NCBI RefSeq assembly: GCF_963082655.1
Contig: NC_081553.1
Location: 37,415,474-37,479,473 of the forward strand
DNA length: 64,000 nucleotides
Direction: 5' to 3'
Source of the DNA: Stomoxys calcitrans
Lineage: Eukaryota > Arthropoda > Insecta > Diptera > Muscidae
Position 1 is the stretch's first letter, and every line of letters begins with the position of its first letter. The notes below the pieces were generated by a model. That model saw nothing but the letters and a program-made list of their open reading frames with translations, was not told the origin of the DNA and did no database searches. The position numbers and the translations under genes were made by a program. Below are positions 23,114 through 34,036 of the stretch, in pieces.

Positions 23114-24265
23114 TTAATTTATTTTTGTTTCCTTTTATTTAGCTCCCACTGTATCTATACTCCTATGCTTAGATAGATTCCTTACATTGCCTTGATCTTG
23201 ATGTTCTACTGAATATTGTAGTTGTTGTTGTTGTTATTGTTGCCTTTATAATGTCTTCTAAGCTAGTTTATATGCTTTTGTTCTAAATCTCCTCCCGTAT
23301 TGTTGGTGAGACACACCAAGAATTTTGTATTATGTCAGTTTTTGTTTTTTTTTTTTTTTTGTTTGCAGATTGTGGTAGGTCCTGTCGCTTTATTTACAAC
23401 CGTTGTCAATCTGGTGAAAGGGATGTTTTATTATAAGACATTTCAATATATGCTTAGACGGGTTGTGGGTAAACCCAACAGAGGCCAGCCTCCTTCTTGG
23501 CCAATCAAGTGTTTATCATCTTCCTTGTGGTATGATCAAATGACCAAAGAAGGCGCATAGTGGGTTGCTGCAGCCAACAGAGTTGTAGCTGCTGGTCGCT
23601 TGCATTGGTTATTCATGGTGGTTAATAAGCAAAATGTATCAATCATTGTGAAATGTTGTCTTGCGATACGAATTCGATTCCGCAGTACTCCTTGTTGCTC
23701 TTAAAGATTTATGGCATGGCAGTTAAGAGATTTGTTCAGCCACAAACTGCAGACTGCTTTGGTTTGGAAAATAATAATGGCAACAACAACAATTGCTAAT
23801 GTTTCTATGGTTAATCTATAGAATGGAATTTGTTTGCGCCTTTTTCGTTCATGCCATAATTTTTCGTTGCCAAAACTGAGGTATTTAAACTGTGATGAAT
23901 ATTTTTTCACAGTTTCACATGGTGAATCTTGTCATGAAAACTCCTCCATACCTACCTCCCACACCATTTGCCTGACTAATGTTGGCTATTTACAGTTGTG
24001 CAACATTTGTTATGCTTACAATGTTGCTGCAGAAACATTTCAAACATTTCAGAAACTTCATTACCTGGTGCACATGAGAAATTTCTTCTTTTGACATGGT
24101 AGTTTTTTCTTGGCTCTTCTTGGGACTAAACACCATTGGGAAACATTTGACAAGCGCGAATTTGTCATTGGTTGTGGGTATTAAAGTTAATCGATTTCTT
24201 GTATGAATCAAGTCATACCAAAATTATTGACAATATATTGGCATACTGCTGGAATAGCAGGTGCT
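23114..24265. other. Unique sequence, no gene recognised
   Basis: GTT-rich run near 23220-23245. A long pyrimidine tract ending 'tttgtttgcag' at ~23345-23369 is followed by an open frame to ~23558; see the findings for the weak exon possibility. Nothing else is recognised. Confidence 0.5.
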
Positions 24266-24364
24266 GAAATATCTGGAATTCCACAAAACCCATGCGGTAG
24301 GTGCGCTTGGCCAGTAACCCGCCCCCGGAAAATTGAGAACTACTATGAGAAACAAAGGAATAGT

Positions 24365-25200
24365 AACAAGTAAAAGCGTGCTAAGTTTCATTCAAATTGG
24401 ATAAGAATTGCGCCCTCTAGAGGCTCAAGAAGTCAAGACCCAAGATCGGTTTATATGACAGCTATATAAGGTTATGGACCGATTTGAACCATACTTGGCA
24501 CAGTTGTTGGATATCGTAACAAGACACGTTGTGCAAAATTTCATTCAAATTGGATAAGAATTGCGCCCTCTAGAGGCTCAAGAAGTCAAGACCCAAGATC
24601 GGTTTATATGGCAGCTATATCAGGTTATGAACCGATTTGAACCATACTTGGCACAGTTGTTGGATATAATAACAAAATACGTCGTGCAAAATTTCATTCC
24701 AATCGGATAAGAATTGAGCACTCTACAGGCTCAAGAAGTCAAGACCCAAAAACGGTTTATATGGCAGCTTTATCAGGTTATGAACCGATTTGAACCATAC
24801 TTGGCACAGTTGTTGGATATCATAACAAAACACGTCGTGCTAAACTTTATCCCAATTGGATAAGAATTGCGCACTCTAGAGGCTCAAGAAGTCAAGACCC
24901 AAGATCGGTTTATATGGCAGCTATATCAAAACATGGACCGATATGGCCCATTTACCATACCAACCGACCTACACTAATAAGAAGTATTTGTGCAAAATTT
25001 CAAGCGGCTAGCTTTACTCCTTCGGAAGTTAGCGTGCTTTCGACAGACGGACGGACGGACGGACAGACGGACATCGACATAAAATTTCACGACGATCAAG
25101 AATATATATACTTTATGGGGTCTCAGACGAATATTTCGAGTAGTTACAATCAGAATGACGAAATTAGTATACCCGCATCTTATGGTGGAGGGTATAAAAA
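24365..25200 (+). mobile_element. 153 family, subfamily A, nested in the RTE leader
   Basis: AACAAGTAAAAGCGTGCTAA start, then the head is deleted ('ctaag|tttcattc'). About four monomers follow, then a full tail with GACGGACGGACGGACAGACG and hairpin, ending GGTATAAAAA. The upstream junction 'ggaatagtaacaagtaaaag' is shared with the copy in RTE copy C. Confidence 0.87.
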
Positions 25201-26235
25201 CGGACCCCCCCAACGTTGAAGACCCACCCAAACGAAAAAAGGACCATGATTTGCGGATCTGCACCTGAAATGTCCGCACTCTTTATAGAGAAGGTGCAGT
25301 ATACGCGCTGGCGGATGTATTAGAGAAGTACAAGGCAGATATTACCGCCTTACAAGAAGTGCGATGGACTGCGAATGGCGTCACTACAACACCAAACGGT
25401 GACGAACTATACTCTAGCTGCCATAAAACGAGGCATGAATTTGGCTATGGCTTTGTGGTTAGTCGGGGACTGAAACACCTTGTCTCCAGCTTTACTCCGG
25501 TGGATGAGAGGCTACCCACAATCCGCATAAAAGCCAAATTCTTCATCATCAGCCTTATTTGTGCCCATGCCCCGACGGAAGACAAAGACGAGCAGACCAA
25601 GGATATTTTCTACGAGCGCGTAGAGAGAGAATATGACCGCTGCCCCGCCCATGATATTAAAATCGTTTTGAGAGATTTTAAAACGCAGATAGGGAAGGAA
25701 GACGTTTTTGGTCCAACAGGAAGACTTTTTTGGGCCAATAGTTTTCGATCCTCCACAAGATAACGTCCGGTAATGGTTTCGCCGCGTCCGCACCAGATTT
25801 CAACATAAAAATATTCACAAAGCCACATGGCTGTCACCCGATCAAAACACACGAGGAACCAAATTGATCACGTTGTGATAGATGGAAGGCATTCATCCAG
25901 CGTGTTAGATGTACGATCGATCCGTGGAGCGAATATATTGGGTTGCCCAAAAAGTAATTGCGGATTTTGTAAAAGAAAGTAAATGCATTTGTAATAAAAC
26001 TTAGAATGAACTTTAATCAAATATACTTTTTTTACACTTTTTTTCTAAAGCAAGCTAAAAGTAACAGCTGATAACTGACAGAAGAAAGAAAGCTATAACA
26101 GAGTCTCAAGCTGTGAAAAAATTTGTCAATGCCGACTATATGAAAAATCCGCAATTACTTTTTGGGCAACCCAATAGATTCGGATCATTAACTTGTTGCA
26201 GCAAAGGTTCGCACCCGTTTGAACATGGCGAGGAA
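25201..26235 (+). pseudogene. RTE endonuclease domain (APE-like), disrupted
   Basis: APE-type endonuclease of an RTE retrotransposon, which would nick target DNA for target-primed reverse transcription. In order: 'LRICT*NVRTLYREGAV' (in-frame stop where a Trp is expected), KADITALQEVRW with the catalytic Glu, the acidic-motif region KIVLRDFKTQIG where GDFN has become RDFK, then after a frameshift NQIDHVVIDGR and RGANI. The mariner MITE 25938-26174 splits the reading just before DSDH, the catalytic Asp-His pair, which is followed by a stop at ~26189. There is no functional enzyme. Confidence 0.85.
25938..26174 (-). mobile_element. 237-bp mariner MITE, copy 2
   Basis: Same termini as copy 1, in opposite orientation, with TA at 25936-25937 and 26175-26176. 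It is inserted inside the RTE endonuclease region, so it is younger than this RTE copy. Confidence 0.93.
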
Positions 26236-28579
26236 TGTACGATCTGACACTGCACGGAAGCTGGACATTGAAAAGCTGCAAACACAACAAATGGCAGCGG
26301 CATACTCCACGCGACTGACCCAACTGAAAGCACTCCTTGTTCCGATGATATAATGGCGCAGTGGCAAACTATTGCCCACTCCATGGAAAATGCCGCGAAA
26401 TCCGTACTTGGGTACCGGGGAAGCCTCGCCCAAGAAACCCATGCTACGACCAAGAGTGTCGAGATGCTACTGAAGCCAAGAATGCGGCATATAGAGCTAG
26501 CCTGCAATCAGCAGCAACGCGCCAGATGAAGGAGAGGTTTTGGGAGAAAAGTAGAGAGGAGAAACGTCTATTCCGCAGAAAGAAAAAGGAAAAGACGTGA
26601 GTGCGAGCGAATTGAGATGTACAGGAGTCAGAATGAAGTGCGGAAATTCTACCAAAGAATTAAACATCAAACCGATGGCTTTGGTGCAGGCACATCCTCC
26701 TGCAGAGACAAAGAAGGAAATCTTGTAACTGATACAGATAGTGTGCTGAGGATATGGAAAGAACATTTTACCCAACTGCTAGTGTCTGATGTTGGCGGCG
26801 AAGAGGATACCGCAGAACCAATCCCTGATGATGGTATAGAATGTTTACCTTCTAGTCAGATTGAGGTCCAAGTAGCAGTGACCCGACTAAAGAACAACAA
26901 GGCAGCAGGAGCCGATGGGTGACCCGCTGAACTATTTAAGACCGGAAGCGACACTCTGATAAGGCGTATGCATCAGCTTTTCTGCTCAATCTGGCTAGAA
27001 GCACGCATACCCGATGATTGGAACCTCAGCATACTATGTACCGTACACAAGAAAGGAGACAAGACGGAATGTGCCAACTACAGAGGAATAACTCTCTCCC
27101 CATCGCATACAAGATACTCTCGAGCGTACTGAGTGAAAGATAAAAACCTAAAGTCAATGAGATAATTGGGTCCTATCAATGCGGCTTTAGAACTGTTAAA
27201 TCCACCCTGGACCAGATATTCACACTGCGGCAAATGCTGGAAAATACCCAAGAAGTACATATTAACACCATCTCTTTGTTGACTACAAAACCGCCTTCGA
27301 TAGTGCTTTGCGTTCAAAGGTATTTCAAGCCATGTCTGAGTTTGGTATCCCTGCAAAATTAATAATACTCTGCAGGATGACACTTGCTGATACGAGTTCC
27401 TCAGTAAGAATAGGAAAGAATCTCTCCGATTGAGGTTTTAGACAAGCAGACAGCCTATCGTTTGATCTCTTTAATATCCTGCTGGAGTAGATTATACGCG
27501 GATGCAGATGTGAATAGATATGGCACACTAATCACAAGTGAACACATGCTACTCGCCTATGCCGACGACAGTGATATCATAGGTCGGTCACCAGAAGTAG
27601 TAACTGCAGCCTTTGAAAGAATCGAAAGAGAGCCAGTGAAAATGGGACTGGCAGTAAATGGAGATAAGACGAAATGGATGGTTTCAACTCCCAAAAAGCC
27701 TTGCACAACCAAGCAGATAAAGAAAATGGAAAAAGTTGGGAACCACAACTTTGAGACAGTCAGTAACTATTGGCTTGCCCAAAAAGTAATTGCGGATTTT
27801 TTAAAAGAAAGTAAATGCATTTTTAATAAAACTTAGAATGAACTTTAATCAAATATACTTTTTTTACACTTTTTTTCTAAAGCAAGCTAAAAGTAAGAGG
27901 TGATAACTGATAGAAGAAAAAATGCAATTACAGAGTCACAAGCTGTGAAAAAATGTATCAACGCCGACTATATGAAAAATCCGCAATTACTTTTTGGGCA
28001 ACCCAATATATCTTCCTCGGCACCGCCGTAACCGAAACGAATGACACCAGTTTTGAGAGTAAGCGAAGAATAATACTGGCAAACACTGCTTACTTTGGAC
28101 TGAGTAAGCAGTTTACAAGCAAGGCCACCTCTCGACAGACGAAGATTACACTATACAAGACACTGATACTGCGCGTGCTGTTATATGACTCTGAAGCATG
28201 GATACTTGTGAAAGCAGATGAGACAGTACTTGGAGTATTTGAGAGAAAGATTCTTCGTAAAATATATATGGACCAGTTTGCGTTAATGGAGAATATAGGC
28301 GACATATGAACCACGAGCTGTATGAGCTGTATGAAAATACAACGGCTGCCTTGGCTAGGTCATGTTGTCAGAATGGATGAAGAAGCTCCAGCAAAGAAAT
28401 ATTTTGAAGGCAAACACGTTGGTACACGCAAACCGGGAAGACCAAAAACCCGATGGAAAGATCAAGTTGTGGGAGACAATTCGAAACATAGTGTCAGAGA
28501 TTTTAGAATGATCGCAGAAAATCGAGGCGCTTGGAACGCTATTCAACGTTCGGCTAGTGGAAGAAATATTCTGTCATAG
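26236..28579 (+). pseudogene. RTE linker, reverse transcriptase and carboxy domain, disrupted
   Basis: Follows the endonuclease. A basic, coiled-coil-like linker (KLQTQQMAAAYSTRLTQL; 'REEKRLFRRKKKEK') is followed by RT blocks: NNKAAGADG (26892-26918, then a stop), SILCTVHKKGDKTECANYRG, CGFRTVKSTLDQIF, LFVDYKTAFD (~27272-27301) and the catalytic box AYADD (27555-27569). The carboxy part has SKRRIILANTAYFGL, WLGHVVRMDEEAPAKK and PGRPKTRWKDQVV, a tail typical of RTE elements. Several stops and frameshifts and the MITE at 27770-28006 break it. The AYADD box itself is intact. Confidence 0.87.
27770..28006 (-). mobile_element. 237-bp mariner MITE, copy 3
   Basis: Flanked by TA (27768-27769, 28007-28008), with termini TTGGCTTGCCC.. 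and ..GGGCAACCCAA. It is inserted in the RT carboxy region between the codons for 'ETVSN' and 'IFLGTAV'. Same orientation as copy 2. Confidence 0.93.
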
Positions 28580-28663
28580 CCCATTAAAGTAAAGTAGGAA
28601 ATATCTGGAATGGCCAAAAGTCAACATTCAAAGATTGGTTTATGTGGTAGTCATATGTAAATA

Positions 28664-28900
28664 TTGGGTTGCCCAAAAAGTAATTGCGGATTTTTCATAT
28701 AGTCGGCGTTAATACATTTTATCACAGCTTGTGACTCTGTAATTGCATTCTTTCTTCTGTCAATTATCAGCTGTTACTTTTAGCTTGCTTTAGAAAAAAA
28801 GTGTAAAAAAAGTATATTTGATTAAAGTTCATTCTAAGTTTTATTAAAAATGCATTTACTTTCTTTTAAAAAATCCGCAATTACTTTTTGGGCAACCCAA
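28664..28900 (+). mobile_element. 237-bp mariner MITE, copy 4
   Basis: TA at 28662-28663 and 28901-28902. Perfect outer termini TTGGGTTGCCCAAAAAGTAA and the same interior as copy 1. It lies just downstream of RTE copy B. Confidence 0.93.
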
Positions 28901-30012
28901 TATATAGGCCTATATTGCCCCTTTTTATTCTTAACCTAGAGCACAAGCCTCATAACTCAGCGCTCATCAGAAAAAGTTAACAACTATAAAAACTCCTACC
29001 TACCTCCTATCAAAGTTTGTGTTTGAATGTTTGGCTCTTTCACATGTGTCCTCCAGAGTTTGAGGCAAAGAAAAACGTTTTAAAATTTTCCTTACAAGGC
29101 TATAATTATAACGTTTATGCTGGCATTGTGGTAATTTATTTTAACTTTTCATACCCTAAGCCTTCTTTCTTGCAGTTTCTCTAGTTTTTTGTTGCCTTGG
29201 TTTGTTGCCGTCATTGCCGAAATTACAATTCACCTCTAAATATTAGATTTTCCATTGCCTTGCAGCGCATTTGCTACATAGAGTTTATGTTGCCATTGAA
29301 TTTTAACATAACGCAGCCGCAAAAAAAAGCAAAGAAAATTGCGAGCTGTGAACATGGGGAGAGCAGGGGGAGCGTTAACATAAAGAATGAGCCCATTTTT
29401 GCTGGTTTTCGTTTTTGGCCAAGTTGTAAAATCATTTATCATTATCACATTTTACAATCTATTAAGGCCTAAAGTTGATGTCGCAGCTTGCAGCAATGCA
29501 CTGCATTACAGTGCAGTTGTATGTGGCGGTAACACCATCTCACCATTTCTGGTGCAACTGTGCAACTTTATGGTGCTGCTGTTGAATTGAATGAAATTTA
29601 ACACCTTCTCTTTTTTTTAGTACCTGCTGTGATTTGTGATTTGGGCCATAGATTCAGCAATCTACCAAAAAAACAGTGTCCCAGCTAGTTAGGATTTAGT
29701 ACAAAGTCGGCTCATTTACACAGCATGGGTGAGAACATGATTTTTTTTTGGGGGGGGGTACAACTTTTAATGGGCTTTTAGAGTCTCAGATTGCTGGAAA
29801 TGCCAAAAGGGCAACATAAAATAAGGCGAATGTTGAAATGGTTCAATTTTTCAATTTTCCCAATGTCTATCGAGAGTGGTATGAGAGATATTAAAATCTT
29901 CAGTCCATCAAAGAATAGTATCTGGTCTCTATTATTTCATGGAGGGTCTCGAGAGGAAGATCTCAGTGGGGGGTCAAGTGGCTCTGACTTACCTAAATAC
30001 TGAGTGCCAATG
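28901..30012. other. Unique sequence, no gene recognised
   Basis: No repeat family or gene is recognised. There is a poly-T / poly-G run near 29740-29758. Short frames lack any known motif. Confidence 0.5.
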
Positions 30013-30182
30013 ATACTCAAGATGACAAGCAGAGTTATTGGCGCATTCAAATAACCAATGGCCAAGATCAGCGTCTGTTCCCAGGTTAGGAGCTTCCAGC
30101 CGCCCCTAACCTGGTAACAGACGCTGATGCTGGCTATTGGTTATTTGATGGCGCCAATAACTCGCCTTGTCATCGAGCATGG
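30013..30182. repeat. Long imperfect palindrome (foldback element)
   Basis: The left arm has 'gatgacaag.agagttatt', 'ggcgcattcaaataacca', 'cagcgtctgttcccaggtta'; the right arm is its inverse ('taacctggtaacagacgctg', 'ggttatttgatggcgcca', 'ctcgccttgtcatc'). The loop is about 12 bases near 30091-30103. One arm also occurs alone at 3595-3642, so this is a dispersed foldback or MITE-like repeat and not a local accident. Confidence 0.82.
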
Positions 30183-30270
30183 GATATTGAAGGAAGCGAC
30201 ACGCGACACCCGGGAATACATGTGAGGTCCCACAAAACCCATGTGGGGCGCAGGGCCAGTAACCCGCCCA

Positions 30271-30577
30271 CATGCAAATGCAAATTTGCCCATAAACATT
30301 CCATTAAGGAACTGGGGCAAACTTCCCGCTAATTACCGATTCAATTTTAAGCTCGATGATAAAGGACCTCCTTTTTATAGTCGAGTCCGAACGGCGTGCC
30401 GCAGAGCGATACCTCTTTGGGGAGAAGTTTTTACATGGCAAAGTACCTCAGAAATGTCGCCAGCATTAGGAGGGGATAACCACCGCTGAGAATTTGTCTG
30501 ATGTTCCTGCCAGGATTCGAACCCAGGCGTTCAGCGTCATAGGCGGGCATGCTTATCTCTGCGCTACGGTGGCCTCC
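30271..30577 (-). mobile_element. tRNA-derived SINE in the RTE copy C leader
   Basis: Essentially full length. The 3' end is at left ('catgcaaatgcaaatttgcc', 'ccattaaggaactggggcaa'); then 'ggcgtgccgcagagcgat'; the B-box complement 'aggattcgaacccaggcg'; and the A-box end 'tctctgcgctacggtggcct'. Confidence 0.88.
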
Positions 30578-30591
30578 AACAAAAGAATAGA

Positions 30592-31267
30592 AACAAATAA
30601 AAGCGTGCTATGTTCGCCCGGGCCGAATCTTGGGAACCCACCACCATGAATTCTGCTAAAATTAGGGAGCTATATCAGGTTATAGACGGATTCAGACCGT
30701 ATTTGGCACAGTTGTTGGAAGCCTTAACAAAACACAATGTGGAATATTTCAGATGTCAAATCGGCAAATCGGTTTATATGGAAGCTATATCAGGTTATAG
30801 ACCGATTTGGACCGTACTTGGCACAGTTGTTGGAAGTGATAGCAAAACACTATGTGCAAACGTTCAGCCAAATCGGTAGAAAATTAAGGCCTCCAGGGGC
30901 TCAAGATGTCAAATCGGGAGATCGGGTTATATGGGAGCTATATCAGGTTATAGACCGATTTGGACCGTACTTTAAACAGTTGTTGGAAGTCATAACAGAA
31001 CACCTCCTGCAAAGTTTTAGCTAAATCGGATGAAATTAGAGGCTTCCAGGGGCTCAAGATATCAAATCGGGAGATCGGTTTATATAGGAGCTATATCAGG
31101 TTCTTTATCGATTTGGACGGTACTTGACGCAGTTGTAGGAGGTCATTACAGAACACTATGTACAAACTCTCAGCCAAATCGGATGAAAATTGAGGCTTCC
31201 AGGGGCTCAAGAAGTCAAATCGGGAGATCGGTTTTTATGGGAGCTATATCAGGTTGTTAACCGATTT
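30592..31267 (+). mobile_element. 153 family, subfamily B, nested in RTE copy C
   Basis: Head AACAAATAAAAGCGTGCTAT with the degenerate palindrome 'gttcgcccgggccgaatc' and 'gaacccaccaccatg'. About four monomers follow. It ends mid-monomer at 'ccgatttgaaaa', where RTE linker sequence begins ('ctgcaaacacaac'). The tail is absent. Confidence 0.85.
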
Positions 31268-33698
31268 GAAAATCTGCAAACACAACAGATGGCAACGGCA
31301 TACTCCACGCGACTGACCCAACTGCTTGATGAAAGCACTGCTTGTCCCGATGATATAAAGGCCATTGTCCACTCCATGAAAAATGCCGCCAAATCCGTAC
31401 TTGGGTGCCGGAGAAGCCTCGCCCAAGAAACCCATGATACGACCAAGAGTGTCAAGATTCTACTGAAGCAAAGTATGCGGCGTACGGAGCAACCCTGCAA
31501 TCAGTAGCAACGCGCCAGTTGAAGGAGAGGTATCGGGAGAAAAAAAAGAGAGAGGAGAAACGCCTATTCCGCAGAAAGAAGAAGGAAATCGCAAGACGTG
31601 AGTGTGAGAGAATTGAGTTGTACAGTAGTCAGAATGAAGTGCGAAAATTCTACCAAAGAATCAAATATCAAACCGATGGCTTTGGTACAGGCACATCATT
31701 TTGCAGAGACAATGAAGGAAATCTAGTAAATGATACAGATAGTATGCTGAGGATATGGAAAGAAAAATTTTATCAAGTGTCCGACGATGGCGGAAAACGC
31801 CGCGAATTCCGTACTTGGGTGCCAGGGAAGCCTCCCCCAAGAAATCCATGATACGACCAAGAGTGTCAAGATTCTACTGAAGCAAAGTATGCGGCGTACG
31901 GAGCAACCCTGCAATCAATAGCAACGCGCTAAATGAAGGAGAGGTATCGAGAGAAAAGGAGAGTGGAGAAACGCCTATTCCGCAGGAAGAAAAAGGAAAT
32001 GGAAAGACGTGAGTGTGAGCGAATTGAGATGTACAGCAGTCAGAATGAAGTGCGGAAATTCCACCAAAGAATCAAACATCAATAGGCACATTCTCCTGCA
32101 GATATTTGGTAACTGATACAGATAGTGTCCTGAAGATATGGAAAGAACATTTTACCCAACTGCTATTGTCCGACGATGGCGGCGAAGACGATACCCCTGA
32201 ACCAATCCCTGATGTTGGTATAGAATGTTTACCTCCTAGTCAGAATGAGTTCCAAGTAGCAGTGACTCGTCTGAAGAATAACAAAACAACAGGAGCCGAT
32301 GGGTTGCCCGCTGAACTATTTAAGAACGGAGGCGAAACGCTGATAAGGCGTATGCATCAGCTTGTCTGTACAATCTGGATCGAAGAACGCATACCCGATG
32401 ATTAGAACTTCAGCATACTATGTCCCGTTCACAAGAAAGGAGACAAGAGGCGGAATAAGTCTCCTCCCCATTGCATACAAGATACGCTCGAGCGCACTGT
32501 GTGAAAGATTACAACCTAAAGACAATGAGATAATTGGGCCCTATTAATGTGGCTTTAGACCAGGTAAATCCACCCTGGATCAGATATTCACACTGCGCCA
32601 AATCCTGGAAAAGATCCGAGAAGGACAAATCAACACCTACCATCTCTTTGTTGACTACAAAGCCGCTTTAGACAGCGCTTGGCGTTCAAAGGTATTTTTA
32701 GCCATAACTGAGTTTGTTATCCCTGCAAAATTAGCAAGACTCTGCAGGATGATACTTGCTGATACACGTTCAGTCAGTTAGAATAGGAAAGAATCTCTCC
32801 GGACCATGCAATACCAAACGAGGTTTCAGACAAGGAGACAGCTCACGTGTGATTGCTTTAATATCCTGCCGGAGAAGATTATATGAGATGCAGATGTGAA
32901 CAGATATGACACACTGATCACAAGAGAACACATGCTACTCGCCTATGCCGACGACATCGATATCATAGGTCGTTCACCGGAAGTAGTAACTGCAACGCTT
33001 GAAAGAATCGAAAAAGTGAGAATGGAGAGAATGGAGATAAAGCGAAATGGATGGTACCGACCCCCAAAACGCCCTCTACAACCGATCATATAAAGAAAAT
33101 GGAGAAAGTTGGAAACCACAACTCTGAGATAGTCATCAACTTTATCTACCTCGGCACCGTCGTAGCCGAAACGAATGACACCAGTTTTGGGATAAAGCGA
33201 AGAATAATACTGGCAAACAGATGCTACTTTGGACTAAGTAGGCAGTTTAAAAAACAAGCCCAACTCTCGACAGACGAAGATTACACTATACAAGACACTG
33301 ATACTGCGCGTGAAAGCAGATGAGGCAGTACTTGGAGTGTTTGAGAGAAAGATTGTTCGTAAAATATATATGGACCAGTTTGCGTTAATGGAGAATATAG
33401 GCGTCGCATTAACCACGAGCTTTATGACGACGATAGCATAGCTACACGTATCAAAATACAATGGCTGCGTTGGCTAGGTCATGTTTTCAGAATGGATGAA
33501 AAAGCTCCAGCAAAGAAGTCTTTTGAAGGCAAACACGGTGGTACACGCAAACTGGGAAGACCAAAAGCCCGATGTAAAGATCAAGTGGTGGGAGACACCT
33601 CAAAACTTGGTGCCATAGATTATAGAATGAGCGCAGTAGATCGATACGCTTGGAAGGCTATTTCCAGTTCGGCTAATGGGACAAACGTTCTGCCATAG
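31268..33698 (+). pseudogene. RTE linker, RT and carboxy domain, disrupted (copy C)
   Basis: The same protein as in copy B without the endonuclease. Linker repeated (see the 31378-32178 duplication), then RT: LKNNKTTGADGLPAELF, 'RGISLLPIAYKI', STLDQIFTLRQIL, LFVDYKAALDS, and AYADD at 32941-32955. The carboxy part has WLRWLGH-type sequence and PKARCKDQVVGDTSKL. Stops and frameshifts interrupt at least five places. The catalytic AYADD is intact but the protein cannot be made. Confidence 0.85.
31378..32178 (+). repeat. Tandem duplication inside RTE copy C
   Basis: 31378-31792 and 31793-~32178 are two non-identical copies of the linker segment ('ccgtacttgggtgcc' to 'tgtccgacgatggcgg'). The second copy lacks about 30 bases near 32083 and differs by scattered substitutions. 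It may reflect template switching between two RTE RNAs, or unequal exchange. Confidence 0.85.
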
Positions 33699-33727
33699 CC
33701 AATTAAAGTAAAGTAATTATTTCTTTC

Positions 33728-34036
33728 GGAGGCCACCGTAGCGCAGATATTAGCATATCCGCCTATGACGCTGAACGCTTGGTTTCAAATCCTGGCAGGA
33801 ACATCAGAAAATGTCAGCAGTGGTTATCCCCTCCTAATGCTGGCGACATTTGTAAGTTACTTTGTCATTTAAAAACTTGTCCCCAAAGAGGTGTCGCTCT
33901 GCGACACGCCGTTCGGACCCGTCTATAAAAAGGAGGTCCCTTATCATTGAGCTTAAAATTGAATGGGGCAGCACTCATTGATTTGTGGGTTCCCCCAGTT
34001 CCTTAATGGTATGTTCATGGGCAAATTTGCCTTTGC
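33728..34036 (+). mobile_element. tRNA-derived SINE, near full length
   Basis: Starts 'ggaggccaccgtagcgcaga' (A box). The B box is degenerate ('ggtttcaaatcctggcag'). Then 'gaggtgtcgctctgcgacac', 'tataaaaaggaggtccctta' and an end near 'ggcaaatttgcctttgc'. It lies about ten bases after the 3' end of RTE copy C. Confidence 0.88.

Larger units (their letters stand above)
24280..28597 (+). mobile_element. RTE-clade non-LTR retrotransposon, full length, dead (copy B)
   Basis: Flanked by the 14-bp direct repeat GAAATATCTGGAAT (24266-24279 and 28598-28611), taken as the target duplication. Order: 5' leader ('ccacaaaacccatgcgg'), a nested 153-family element (24365-25200), an APE-type endonuclease, a reverse transcriptase, an RTE carboxy-terminal segment, and the 3' end 'cattaaagtaaagta'. 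Two mariner MITEs interrupt it. The single ORF of RTE elements is broken by stops and frameshifts, so the copy is immobile. Its leader matches that of copy C at 30228-30270. Confidence 0.88.
30228..33716 (+). mobile_element. RTE-clade retrotransposon, rearranged (copy C)
   Basis: The leader 'tcccacaaaacccatgtggg' matches copy B. A SINE (30271-30577) and a 153-family element (30592-31267) are nested in the leader. The body resumes in the linker at 31268, so the endonuclease is missing. The 3' end is 'caattaaagtaaagtaa' at ~33700-33716. I found no convincing target duplication. Confidence 0.82.
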
